Source: Xestospongia bergquistia
Lineage: Eukaryota; Porifera; Demospongiae; Haplosclerida; Petrosiidae
Direction: 5' to 3'
Length of the DNA stretch: 64,000 nt
NCBI GenBank assembly: GCA_963965975.1
Contig: OZ014419.1
Span: forward strand, 5,359,677-5,423,676
Shown piece by piece: positions 1 to 13,300 of this stretch (position 1 is the first letter of the stretch; the number at the start of each line of letters is the position of its first letter). The translations under genes were made by a program, and so were the position numbers. The notes beneath the pieces were generated by a model. It saw only the letters and a list, made by a program, of their open reading frames with translations, searched no databases and had not been told where the DNA came from.

Positions 1-1740
1 GTTACATTGGGACACAGTAGTTAGAACAATTACATTAGGACACAGTAGATGGCAAAATTATACCAGGACACTGTAGGTTGCATAGTAACATTAGACACAA
101 TTAACAGGACAATTAAATTAGGACACAGTCAATAGGACAACTACATTACAACAAAGTAGATGGGATAGTTACAATAGGACACAGTAGACAAGACAGTTAG
201 TTACATTATCACAATGTAGACCTGATAATTATGTTAGGACACACTAGACAGAACATTGCATTATGACACAGCAGACCTGATGGTTACATTGGGACACAGT
301 AGTTAGAACAATTACATTAGGACACAGTAGATGGCAAAATTATACCAGGACACTGTAGGTTGCATAATAACATTAGACACAATTAACAGGACAATTAAAT
401 TAGGACACAATCAATAGGACAACTACATTACAACACAGTAGTCAGGATGTTACATTAGGACACAGAAAATGGAACAGTTACATAAGCACACACTAGGGGG
501 AGCGATTATACTAGGACACAGTAGATGGGACAGTTACAATTGGACACAGTAGACAAGACAGTTAGTTACATTATGACACAGTAGACCTGATGGTTACATT
601 GGAACAATTATGTTAGGACACAGTGGATGGGAAAATTATACCAGGACACAGTAGGTTGCATAGTTACATTAGACACAATTGACAGGACAACTAAATTAGG
701 ACACAGTAGATGGGACAATTACATTACAACACAGTAGACAGGATGTTACATTAGGAGACAGTAAATTGGACAGTTACATTAGCACACAGTCGATGGGTCA
801 ATTATACTAGGACACAGTAGATGGGATAGTTACAATAGGACACAGTAGACAAGACAGATAGTTACATTATGACAACGTAGACCTGATAATTATGTTAGGA
901 CACACCAGACAAGACAGTTCCATTACAACACAGTAGACCATATGGTTACATTGGGACACAGAAGTTAGAACAATTACATTTGGACAGAGTAGATGGCAAA
1001 ATTATATCAGGATACTGTAGGTTGCATAGTTACATTAGACACAATAGACAGGACAATTAAGTAAGGACACAGTAGATGAGACAATTACATTACAAAACAG
1101 TAGATCGATGTTACATTAGGACACAGTAAATGGGACAGTTACGTTAGGACATAGTATGCAGGACAATTATTCTGGGACAGAGTAGATGGGATTATTACGA
1201 TAGGACACAGTAGACAAGACAGTTAGTTACATTATCACAATGTAGACCTGATAATTATGTTAGGACACTCTAGACAGAACATTACATTATGACACAGCAG
1301 ACCTGATGGTTACATTGGGACACAGTAGTTAGAACAATTACATTAGGACACAGTAGATGGCAAAATTATACCAGGACACTGTAGGTTGCATAGTAACATT
1401 AGACTCAATTGACAGGACAATTAAATTAGGACACAGTAGATAGGACAATTACATTATAACACAGTAGACAGGATGTTACATTATGACACAGTAAATAGAA
1501 CAGTTATGTTAGGGCACAGCAGATGGAACAATTATACGATGACATATTAGATGGGGCAGTTACAATTGGTCACAGTAGACAAGACAGTTAGTTACATTAT
1601 GACACAGTAGACCTGATGGATACATTGGAACAATTACGTTAGGACACAGTAGATGGGAAAATTATACTAGGACACTGTAGGTTGTTTAGTTACATTAGAT
1701 ACAATTGACAGGACAATTAAAGGACAATGTAAAGAAATAA
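1..1740. repeat. 28-bp minisatellite array, copy A
   Basis: Imperfect tandem repeats around the unit ACATTAGGACACAGTAGATG followed by GGACAGTT (28 bp). A higher-order pattern is superimposed: a block starting GTTACATTGGGACACAGTAG recurs at about 1, 273, 946 and 1,308, with the same run of variant monomers behind it. The array continues beyond the left edge of the window. No ORF of note; I read it as non-coding. Confidence 0.95.
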
Positions 1741-3829
1741 CAAGACAGTGTTAGTGGTGTGATATATTAGGAGGACTGACTGAAAAACATTTAAGTTTTG
1801 ACTGTCCTTATGATAAAAAGAAGTTGGGGAACAATCAACAGACGTTTAATATTTTATGATACGGTTATATTATTTATAAATATATATTAAAACAGTGTGA
1901 ATATATGACAATAAATAAATTTAATGGGTGGTAGTAACAACGTTTATATTGTTCATATAGCAGGTTTATAGGGAATATAATATACTGTGAAACCAATATA
2001 CTATAGTGAAATGATAATAGGCTCTCAATAATAGAGATATTTATATGCTGTAATGCACTACACAACAAGTGCAAGAGAAGAGAAATTGTCTGACCATTAC
2101 GAGCTGATACTAATACAAAAGTAGACACAATGGGGGTAAATAGTCTTGTACTAAATAAAAACACTTGACTAATTTTATTCAGACTTGCTACATTGTACTA
2201 AATTTACTCTTTACTAAAGTCTATATATTACAGAGAAAAGGACTAGTGAGATATAATGCTTAAAAATGACTTATGATAGGCTTAGTTCAGATAATAGATG
2301 TAATAAAACTAAGGGCTAAAGCTCACTGAATTTGTAAGTTAAGTTGGGCAAGCTAGATATACTAACACACATGGAGTACTAACAATTTACTATAATGAAA
2401 GGATAATAGGCTATCAATAATAGAGATATCTGTATGCTGTAATGCAATACACAACAAGTGCAAGAGAAGAGGAATTGTCTGATTATTACAAGCTAATATG
2501 GATACAAAAGTAGACAGAATGGTGGTAAATAGGTTTGTACTAAATAAATACACTTGACTAATTTTATTCAGACTTGCTACATTGTACTAAATATATTGGT
2601 TACTAAAGTCTATATGTTACAGAGAAAAGGACTAGTGAGATATTATGTTTAAAAATGACTTATAACAGGCTTAGTTCAGACAACAGATGCACTAAAACTA
2701 AGGGCTAAAGCACATTGAATATAAAAGATAAGTTGGGCAAGCTAGATTAACTAACACACATGGAGTACTGCTACTCTGACCGTATTTGTTACTACTGTCT
2801 TTCTCTTTTGTTGTAGCCAGGAACATCATTGTCTCAGATTAACTCCAGAGAACACTGTCAAATGACTTGGCTGTATGGAATCGAGTTCCTTCTTCTGTCT
2901 TGCTAAATAGCCCTGCAGAAGTAAAGTCTTGATTCACTGGTTGCTAAAATGAAGTAATACCGTTTAAGTTTATTAATTTCTAGTACAAATTTGGCGCCAC
3001 TAGTGTGACTAATGGAACTGAGCATGCTCAGTTGATCATGGCTATTGGGCCATGATAGTAACAACAACTATCTTATCTAGTACACAATGAACGTTGTCTC
3101 TCTGAATATAAGTTTATTAATCACAAATATATGAAGCCCTGCCATTGTGTTGCAGTACGTCATCACCTCGTTACAATGGGTGAAGTTGCTCAATTTAACT
3201 CACTATATCTTATGTAGCATTTGGACCAATTATGCCAGCAAACTATATGATTTATTAAGTATGCTTAACAATGAAGAATAGTTAAAACAGCATAAATATA
3301 AAATCATATCAATATAACAAGATATTCATATTAACATAAATGAAATCAGTTTCATTGATGTACACATCTGTAATGTCTATATTTTACAGTTTACAGTCAA
3401 TGACTAAGATATGGTAAGTCTATGAAGTGGACTTCCTTTAAACTATACCATCTAGATTTATAATAAGAGGATGACTACTTAATAACAACTGTTGAGCAGT
3501 AGTTCCAATAAAGTCACAGGATCACGGACAAGAATGTCAGACATCCAATATAAGCTGATACTATTACTACTACTGTCTTTCAATTTGTACAAACGCTTTC
3601 ATTATCTAAAGGAGTTAATTAAGAAATAATACAGTTATATTTTAACAGCTATTCTCACTTACATTTCATATAATAAATGAAGGGGATATGACAATAATCT
3701 CTCTCTGTTTTAGTAGCCATTTTGTTATGGGCGTGCCAACAGAAGCACTAGCCACACCTTCCTTCCACTAGTTGTACACCACATGAGTATCATGAGACCT
3801 GCTGCACCAAACATAAAGAACTATGGCTG
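1741..3829. other. Duplicated non-coding stretch (matches 40,436-42,118)
   Basis: AT-rich DNA without a supportable gene, closely matching the B copy base by base. The short minus-strand ORFs here (for example 1,874-2,164) are low-complexity and differ between copies only by drift. A pyrimidine tract ending in TTGTAG at about 2,817 precedes a roughly 90-nt open stretch, but I see no partner exon. Confidence 0.6.
1995..2774. repeat. 390-bp tandem duplication, copy A only
   Basis: The sequence around GATAATAGGCTCTCAATAAT at 2,012 recurs at 2,402 as GATAATAGGCTATCAATAAT, and the similarity runs through the whole 390-bp unit. Copy B has one unit only (about 40,695-41,065), so the tandem copy arose after the larger duplication or was lost from B. 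Confidence 0.85.
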
Positions 3830-4379
3830 CCTGGAGAGCACGTAGCTGGCTCAGAGTCAACTATTTAGTAAGTATATAGCTAAAAGAATTATTGAAATAA
3901 TTACGTAACATTCATTTATTACTAAATGCTGTACATATATCTCTTAATATAAGGGTGGATATATTCCATACATCATACCTAACATGAAATTGGTCAACGT
4001 TAAACTATTTACAGCATGATACCCAGACCTACAATGTTTCCTGATGTTTTTAGGTCTGTGTATGAGATTATGTGGAGTCTGACTTCTGGTTTGGTCATTG
4101 TCACAAAATTCAGTAATAGGTAACATCCTTCATTTCAAGATTGATAATTAGAGACAATCAATATGAAAGTGTATATCAATGACTTTAAAATTCACAGTAT
4201 ATTAAGTTATATGTGACTTGTTCTTTTATTCATTTAGACTAATTCAATGAGATATCTTAGTACAACATTACCGACAAAGAGATAGAAAGTCTCCAGACAC
4301 CTGTTAGTTGATGATTTTTATTGTGAAGCCATCAGATGAAAAATATACCACCTCTATCAGACCAAAGAGCACATGACAC
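3830..4379. other. A-only stretch missing from copy B
   Basis: Copies A and B match up to AACTATGGCT at about 3,829 / 42,120. B then jumps directly to sequence matching A at about 4,636, so about 0.8 kb (the 5' part of the transposase region) is absent from B. No gene is recognisable in this part of the stretch. Confidence 0.7.
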
Positions 4380-5481
4380 TGTTGAAGTTGCTTGTTGTCT
4401 TAAAAGAGGATAACCTCTTTCACAGTCAGAGGTCAACCCTTAACGTCTTGCTAATGGAAATGGGTTTCAAGTGAGTCACCATAACTTTTCTTATGACGCT
4501 CATTAATATTGCACTTTATAGACATAACAGACAGATGCTACTACTACAAACAACCTCGCATTATTGAACAGAGGCACGCTTACCTTCGTTTAATGGTGAA
4601 GAACCACCAAGAGAATAGGCCAGTTGTTTACTTTGATGAAACCTGGTGCAATGCTCATGATGGTAAAGAATGTAATAGGGATGATGTGACTGGCAGAACT
4701 CTTGGTGGTATAAAAAGGCCTCCTGGGAACCGTTGCATAGCTTATTATTCTTGGAGCTTGTCGTGAGATTGGTTGGATTCCTAATACCACTTGTATTCAG
4801 ATCTAAAAAAAATACTGGTGATTATCATGATGAGCGCTGATCATTTTGAGGAGTCGTTTGCTACAAAACTTTTCCCAAATGTTCCACCTAACAGTTTTAT
4901 TGTCATGGATAACGGCTCATATCATAGTCGTCATAGTGACCCTGTTCCAGTCAAAAGTTGGACAAAGCACAAGATGAAAGATTGGCGTCAGGCAAAGGGA
5001 GTTGAATCACCAACAAATGCCTTGAAAGCTGAATTGTATAGCATCATACAAAGATTAAAACCCACCCCTCACTATGTTGTTGATGACATAGGTGCTGCTG
5101 CAGGTAAGAACTTAGTCAAGATAGCCTTAGTATTTATTGATATGTACATCATACAGGGCATGAGGTGGTCCGACTCCCTGTTGCTCACTGCACTCTCAAT
5201 CCTATTGAGTTGGCATGGGCACAGGTTAAAGGTCACATCAAGGTCAGCACTCATGCATTTAATCTTTGTCAGGTTGAGCAGCTGGCATCGGAGGATTTTG
5301 ATGTTGTGACACCTGATCGTTGGAAGAGCCTCACTCAACATGTTAAGATCCACTTTGAAGACCACTATTGGTCTAATGATGGTCTCTATGAAGAGTTAGT
5401 AGATCAATTCATCATTCGAGTGGAGATGAATTGGACGAGTCTGATGCTTTGGATCAGTCTGATAGTTCTGATGATGATTAG
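4380..5481 (+). pseudogene. IS630/Tc1-mariner-type DDE transposase, decayed (copy A)
   Basis: Remnant of a cut-and-paste transposase of the DDE_3 (IS630/Tc1/mariner) type. Visible in order: an N-terminal piece with LLMEMGFK (about 4,446-4,470); VVYFDETWCNAHDGK carrying the first catalytic Asp (ORF from 4,509); IVMDNGSYHS with the second Asp (ORF 4,791 onward); then HCTLNPIELAWAQVKGH with the catalytic Glu (ORF 5,165 onward); and an Asp/Ser-rich tail ending at TAG 5,479-5,481. The D and E pieces are joined by a 53-bp GT-AG intron. The frame is broken near 4,735 (with a TAG where copy B has CAG), around 4,805-4,830, and just before the acidic tail. The last break is shared with copy B, so the gene was dead before the segment duplicated. 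Element ends were not identified. Confidence 0.85.
5104..5156 (+). other. 53-bp spliceosomal intron in the transposase
   Basis: Starts GTAAGAAC and ends CATACAG. Removing it joins the upstream frame (ending GAAAG) to GHEVVRLP, which is how this transposase family normally reads across the second-Asp to Glu interval. 53 is not a multiple of three, and the ORF phases on either side differ by exactly that amount. The same intron is present at 42,599-42,651. Confidence 0.8.
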
Positions 5482-7292
5482 TTCTAGGCATTCTCAGTTT
5501 TCCTTCTTTGTCAAAAGGTTTTTTCAAAACCATGGCGGCCTTATAGCTACATCAAATCGCAAAAGACGGTACCTGGTTATTGTTATAATAATAGTAATTG
5601 TTATATTGGAAAATCTGTTTATATAATTAGAATTGTACTACTGTTTGTGTAGCTACATCACCTTCAATTTCATAATACATTAGTAATTAATAGTATTATG
5701 TTTGCATTTTTCATAATTATGTAACTTGTATTATTATTGATTAATTGAATCAATTTGGGATTAATCCATTTTTACAATTTTGGTACATAATTTATGTAAT
5801 AATGTGTAATATATAACTTGTTTTGTAATGAACCACTTCTGTCAAACTGTTTGTATATGTAGTTACATGTATTCGAGACTTCAAAGAAAACATGTTGTGA
5901 CACTAGTAGTCTACGACTATAGGCTAGTTAACAATATATCATTAAGTTTGTGCTGAATGGTAGATATGAGAAGGCATGACACTTTTTCTTCTCCTCACAA
6001 AAACACCAAAAAGAGAATATTCTCTATATTTTCAAATATAATGTCAAAGTTTATGTCACACAGAGTATGAGTAGTCTATATATTTTACTAAAGGTGTTGT
6101 ATTAGTATATTACAAAAGAAAGGTTGATTTAACCAATCCATGGTCTTTTTTAGTACACATAATACATAATAGAGTAGTTAAGAGCACCTTTTTATAATTG
6201 AAATTCAACTACATTTCTTGTCATTGTAGTAGTTACCTCACTGACCTATAGGTGTGCTAAGTAAAAATTAATAAGATGTTAAAGCAGTCACAATATATCA
6301 AATCTTCTGTCATCATAGAAGGTTGCATGTGATTATCATATGGCTCACACACAACTAATTACTGTATTAAGAAATGTGATTTGCATGCAACATTCAATAT
6401 TTAAAAGTCAACTCAAATATTGACGCAAATGCAGATCAGAGGATATATGATAAATGGAATACAATAGATTTTCAAACTGTGAATAGATGTCCTTTATTCG
6501 AGGTCATGTTACATAGACAATGCTGTTTCATGCAACGAAATATGTTATATATTTAAAATACAATTCAGATTAGGTGGACAATTTTAGTGTTCTGTTGCAA
6601 GATTGTATGCATATGACTGTGATTATGAAATTGTAGTTTTATTAAAACAATTAAAACGAACTGTCAATGCAGTAAAATGATTAACATTGAGTATCCCAGA
6701 CTCACATGCATTGAACTACTAACACACTTACTATTAGCAGTTCACATATACTCTATGTCTACTAAATACCGTCAACTATCAATATGTCCTAAGTGTGTAT
6801 GTGTGTGTGTGTGTCTCTCTCTCTCTCATTTATATTTTCTAGATATATTGATGTAACATACCATGAACTCTGCAGAGCAACGATATATATCAGTATTATC
6901 ATTGTTACAAAAGGTAGATATTTGTGTAAACTTTTCTCTCTCTCTCTCAAACATAATATAGCAGTATTACACTGTGTTAAATGTTAGATCTGTGTGTAAA
7001 ATGATAATGTTCCAATCATAACTTCTGTGTTGACCATTATAAGACTTTATTGATATCATCCAAGTTGATGGCATTTAAGAAAATATTTTGTAATTTCAAG
7101 GGTTACCTCATCCATAACACTAACCTCTACACCATAATTTATTGATGTTTGTATGACATCTCTTAGCAGTATATATATATATGTCTCAAGACATATCAAT
7201 ATTCCTGATAATGATACTAATTAATGACATGAAGTAATATATACTTTATATAAGGATTTAATGCAATGTGTGCTAAAGACTTTTTATATAAT

Positions 7293-7333
<41 letters not shown>

Positions 7334-8705
7334 TAATAATTATTAATTATAACAAATTATTTATAATTGATGATATGAACTTTTTAAGTTCCTTTTATTA
7401 GGTCATTCTTCATTATAGTATGTATTGGTTCATATCAGCATGTCAGTTGATGTGGCTAGTGAGTACTTCAAATTCTTTCCCAAGAAAATTAAACTGGCAA
7501 AAGATATATTGGATTACTATTTAAACCCTTGATCAAAAACAGTTTTTTTAAAGGAGAGATAATAAATATTTTATTTAATATGATAATGATATATACAACG
7601 ATGGGACATATAAAATGTATACACTGTGATATTCAACATTTCATTCTTTCATTTCCAATGGCATGTACAAATCACTTCCAATTAGCATTCTTAATTGCTT
7701 TTTTCAAATGAAATAATTTTCAGTATAATTTATTCCATTTCAAAGAGTAATTTTGGCCAACAATTTCCTTGTATATACAATTAATAATGATGAATGAATT
7801 AGTGATACTGATAATATTATAAATACAACAATGAATATACAATAATAATAAATGATTGGTTTTACAACAATAATCCAATTGATGGTTTGGTGATTGTAAA
7901 TTAATATTATAATTACAATGTTAAGACTATAATGAATAATTTTTATTACTTTTACAATAATATTACAGTTTTATAATTAGTGTAAGTAAATAACCATCAC
8001 AAATATGATTGTAGGAAAAACCATGTATAATTTCCATTACATTTACAGTAACAATACAGTCATTGGATTAGTGTAAGTAAATAACCATCACAAATATGAT
8101 TGTAGGAAAAATAACGTTTAATTTCCATTGATGTAACATCATTTTATCATTATTATTACAATCATTGGATTAGTGTAAGTTAATAACCAACATAAAACGA
8201 ATAATCTGAAAAACATGTTATTTACTACAGCGATTCTAGTAAAGAGTGGTAAAATACCATCAGATACAACACTAATACATTAATTGGTAACTTTTAACTA
8301 GACGAAATACTACAACTAATGTAAACCATCCATTTTCCGAATGTTGTAAAGTGAAAATTTTCTCTATGTAATATAACAAACTTTAACTGAACAGTCATTT
8401 CTTTTGCCTGATCATCAGTCCATCCATCTATCTATCCATTTTTTCATCCATCCATTTATCTGATCCTTCCTCTGATTCTTTTATTCGTATATTCATATAT
8501 TTGTCCATTCACTCATTCATCTATTCTTCCATTAAGCCATCGTCTTGGTTGCTATTACTTGCTCAATTACTATTTATATAAGTACATGCATCATTGGTAT
8601 AGTAATACAATTTATATGGTATAAGACTCATTCTATGACCATATAATGATAACTAGTGGCTGTTCTTCAACACATTTGTTTCACCTAACAAACAGATAGT
8701 CCCTC
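5482..8705. other. Non-coding duplicated stretch with microsatellites
   Basis: AT-rich sequence matching about 42,977-46,953. It contains a (GT)n/(TC)n tract at about 6,796-6,826, an (AT)n run at about 7,291-7,330 and CCAT-type repeats at about 8,420-8,530. The short ORFs at 6,793-6,987 and 7,529-7,711 are low-complexity and unsupported. No gene seen. Confidence 0.6.
7905..8215. repeat. Three tandem units of about 90-105 bp
   Basis: The phrase TTAGTGTAAGTAAATAACCA recurs at about 7,977 and 8,070, and in a diverged form at about 8,170. Each is followed by related sequence ending TTTCCATT. The same triplet is found in copy B at about 46,185-46,470. Confidence 0.75.
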
Positions 8706-9745
8706 TTCTGCTTTGGCAGGAAATAAAAACCATATGGTTTGACAGGAAATAAAAACAACAATCATATAACCAGATCATTAGAAAGGAAGTAAATAGCAAT
8801 TGATTGAGCAATGGTTGCAATTAGATGGATGAATATTGATGGTAGATGAATAGATGATATTTGAATGAACAGATTGATGGACAGATGAGCTGATTAAGAA
8901 ATGGATGTTAAAATCTCATGTTTTAATTCGAAATCCATCAAATGGTTTGGTTCAAACTGTACAAATTGCTTGTAAAAAAGATTTTCATTATATAACTGTA
9001 TGTAAGCGTAACATAACAATTAGTTAGATTATAGAAAGATGGAACATCTAATTTAGATGTTTCATCTTCCTATGGTGGTAACTTGATTCCAATAAATATT
9101 ACATACAAGTATAAAGTGTAAACACTCTTAGTATTTATGATACAGTCAATATTTGTACTTATATTAGTGCATGTAATTGTGTGTCCTCATAATGACAATA
9201 ATGTCTGTGTAATTTAATTGTATGTTTTAATTGTAAAACTTAACTGTGTAACATAGCTCCAATACACAACCCTAAGCACCCTTACAAGCACAAATATTGA
9301 CTATAATGTATAATAAGAGTGTTTCTGACACACATTAATACACAAATCTTATATTAACTTGTACGTAACATTTATGGAATCAAGTTACCATAACAGAAAG
9401 AAGATGGAACATCTAACCAATATTCATGTACATGTAATAATCATGCAATCATGTCAATTGGCAGACAAAACAATTTGATGGAATTATCTTGCTGGCATCA
9501 GGTAATCTTGCAGCTCAGTATATTGTATAATGAGCAGCATCGCTTCATTGTATAGATATGGGCCACCTGTTGGTTACTGGTGCGTGCTGTATGAAAGCAA
9601 ACATAGAATGTTAAAATACTTTGATGGATACGTAAAGATTTTCAAAAATATTCCAAAAAGAATTACAAGAATTGGTAAATATATATTTCATGTAATTATT
9701 TACTTTGTCTGTTCATCTTCCAGCTACTTCAGTTCACTTGCTTGA
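8706..9745. mobile_element. A-only insertion with transposon-like exon
   Basis: Copies A and B match on both sides, but B runs from GTCCCTCT straight to GAGTCTATGG (about 46,953) and lacks about 1.04 kb. Inside, at about 9,555-9,676 on the plus strand, is an open exon-like stretch containing GPPVGYWCV, ESKHRMLK and FKNIPKRI, bounded by TATAG upstream and a GTAAAT donor downstream. From memory this GPxxYWCxxxExKH...FKN pattern recurs in uncharacterised transposon-derived proteins, but I cannot name the family. No clear target-site duplication, so a deletion from B is the alternative. Confidence 0.5.
9050..9420. repeat. Imperfect inverted repeat, MITE-like
   Basis: The left arm TTAGATGTTTCATCTTC ... 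GGTAACTTGATTCC (about 9,053-9,110 and beyond) is matched in inverted orientation by GGAATCAAGTTACC ... GAAGATGGAACATCTAA at about 9,375-9,418. The similarity continues inward for over 100 bp. It lies inside the A-only insertion. It has the form of a small non-autonomous element. Confidence 0.6.
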
Positions 9746-10325
9746 ATGAGTCTATGGTTCTCAATTTCAAGAAGAGAATACATTAAGCAGTAGCTGTATA
9801 ATCTATAGTTTGTATTAAATGCAATACAAAACATTACATATATATGTATGTATAATTTGAAAGTATTATAAAGGTGTATCTGTTAGTGTATTATTACATA
9901 TCCATCATGATCATGTTGTGAATGTTATCCAATTACAAAAGTTATGCATCTAATTTTAAAAAGTACTGTACTATTCAGAACCATATCCTACAACACAGAC
10001 GTGAATGATCAATCAATCTGAATTTGTTAAACGAAGATGATGAAATGACTGTTCTAAAGATTTAGCAGACAATACTCATTAAGCATTTGAAGGTTCAGAT
10101 GAAGGTGAGGAGCACAGGTGTCAGCATACTGATTTTAGTATGAAAGATTACTCTGCTAGATGGATCCTAAAACAGGCAAAACAAGGTATTTGAATTGTAC
10201 TGTAATGATTGTTGAAGATGCCTTTGACATGGCTAAATTAATTGTTAATAGCCTTCAAAAGATTTTGATTACTTAAAGTTCCAATTTGGAATCAATACAT
10301 CATAAGGGTCTTTCTACTTTCTACC
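9746..10325. other. Duplicated stretch, no gene seen
   Basis: Matches 46,954-47,536 nearly exactly. Copy A then enters the 85-bp satellite directly, whereas copy B carries about 1 kb of other sequence first. No supportable ORF. Confidence 0.55.
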
Positions 10326-13300
10326 AGCTATCACTGATATCTCATCTGACACTAACTTTGATATCTGATCTAACACTGAGATCTAATTACTCATGTTGAT
10401 ATTTGATCTACTGCAAACAGATATCAACATGATTCTTAACACTATCACCTGATCTAACACTGAGATCTGATTTACTCATTTTGATATATGATCTACACCT
10501 TGACATTAACACGATTCTTAAAACTGATACCTCATCTAACACCGAGATCTGATTCACTCTTGTTGATATCTCATGTACTACAAACAGACATCAACACAAA
10601 TCTTAACACTGATACCTGATGTAACATCTGTTGATATCTGATCTACTACACACTGACATCAACATAATTCTTAACACTGATATCTCATCTGACACTAACT
10701 TTGATATCTCACCTAACACTGAGATCTGATTTATTCATGTTGATATCTGATCTACTGCAAACAGATATCAACATGATTATTAACACTAACACCTGATCTA
10801 ACACCGAGATATGATTTACTCGTGTTGATATATACTACTACACACTGACATTAACAGGATTCTTTACACTGATACCTGATCTAACACCGAAATCTGATTT
10901 ATTCTTGTTGATATCTCATGTACTACAAACTGATCAACGTGATTCTTAACACTGATACATGATCTAACACCTGTACTGATATCTCATCTTACACTAACTT
11001 TAATATCTAATCTAACTGAGATCTGATTAACTCATGTTGACATTTGATCTACTGCAAACAGACATCAACATGATTCTTAACACTAACAACTGATCTAACA
11101 CTGAGATCTGATTACTCATGTTGATGTATGATCTACCACACACTGACATTAACACGATTCTTAAAACTGATACATGATCTAAAACCTAGACCTGATTCAC
11201 TCTTACTGATATCTCATGTACTACAAACTGATCAACGTGATTCTTAACACTGATACATGATCTAAGACCTGTTGACATCTTATCTACTACAAACTGATCA
11301 ACGTGATTCTTAACACTGATACATCATCTAACACCTGTTGACATCTTATCTACTACACACTGACATCAACATGATTCTTAACACTGATATCTATTCTGAC
11401 ACTATGATATCTCATCTAACACAGATCAGATTTACTCATATTGATATCTGATCTACTACAGGCTTACATTAATACAATTCTTAACACTGATACCTGATCT
11501 AACACCAATATCAGATTTACTCTTGTTGATATCTGATCTACACTAACATCAACACGATTGTTAACACTAATACCTGATCTAACACACGTTTATATGTGAT
11601 CTACTACACACTGATATGAACATGATTCTTAACACTTATATCTCATCTGACACAAACGTTGATACTGATCTAACACTGAGATCTGATTTACTCATGTTGA
11701 TAATTGACCTACTGCAAAAAGACATCCACATGATTCTTCACACTAACATCTCATTTAACAAACTGATATCTGATCTAACACTGAGATCTGATTTACTCTT
11801 GTTGATATCTCATCTAATACACTCTGACATCAACACAATTCTTAACACTGATACCTGGTCTAACATCTGTTGATATCTGATCTACTACACACTGACATCA
11901 ACATAATTCTTATCACTGATATCATCTGACAGTAACTATGATATCTGATCTAACATTGAGATCTGTTTTACTCATGTTGACATCTGATCTACTGCAAAAA
12001 GTCAACATGATTCTTAATACTAACGTTTCATCTAACATAGATCTTATTTACTCATGGTGATATTTGATCTACTACACACTGACATTAACAGGATTCTTAT
12101 AACTGATATCTGATGTAACATCGAGATCTGATATACTCTTGTTGTTATCTGATCTACTACACACTGACATCAACACAATTCTTAACATTGATACCTGATC
12201 TAACATCTGTTGATATCTTATATACTACACACTGACATCAACATAATTCTTATCAATGATATCTCATCTGACACTAGCTGTAATATCTGATCTAACACAG
12301 ATCTGATTTACTCATGTTGATATTTGATCAACTGCAAACAGACATCAACATGACTCTTAACACTAACATCTGATTTGACACAAACTGATATCTGATCTAA
12401 CACCGAGATCTGATTTACTCATGTTGATATATCATCTACTACACACTGACATTAACATTATTCATATGAGTCTTAACACTGATTGCTGATTTAACACCGA
12501 CATCTGATTTACTCTTGATTCTGATCTACTACACACTGACATTAACATGATTCTTATGATTCCTAACACTGATACCTGATTTAACACCAAAATGTGATTT
12601 ACTCTTGATTTTTGATCTACTAGACACTGACATTAACATTTTTCTTAACACTGATACCTAATCCAACACCGAGGTCTGACTTACTCTTGTTGATTTATGA
12701 TCTACAAATTGGCATCAACACGATTGTTAACACTGATATCTGATCTAATACATGTTTATATCTGATCCACACACTGATATGAACATGATTCTTAATGCTG
12801 ATACCTGATCTAACACCGAGATCTGATTTACTCTTGTTGTTATCTGATCTACACACTTACATCGAAATGATTATCAACAATTAAACCTGATCTAACGTCT
12901 GTAGATATCTCATCTACTACACACTGACATCAACATAATTCTTATCACTGATATCTCATCTGACACTATGATATCTGATCTAACAGAGATGTGATTACTA
13001 ATGTTGATATTTGATCTACTGCAAACAGACATCAACATGACTCTTAACACTAACATCTGATTGAACACAAACAGATATCTGATGTAACACTGATTTACTC
13101 ATGTTGATGTATCATCTACTACACACTGACATTAACATGATTCTTGTGATTCCTAACACTAATACCTGATTTAACACCGAGATCTGATTTACTGTTGATT
13201 TCTGATCTAATACACACTGACATCAAAATGATTCTTAACACTGATACCTGATCTAACAACTGTTGATATCTGATCTACTACACAGAGATCAACACGATTT

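Noticed and set aside
1..1740. CRISPR-like array of about 28-bp repeats
   Set aside because: The repeats abut each other with no conserved repeat/unique spacer alternation, vary throughout, and there are no cas genes; it is a eukaryotic minisatellite.
11616..11873. 85-codon ORF in the satellite
   Set aside because: Accidental open frame through 85-bp repeats, not conserved in the B array.
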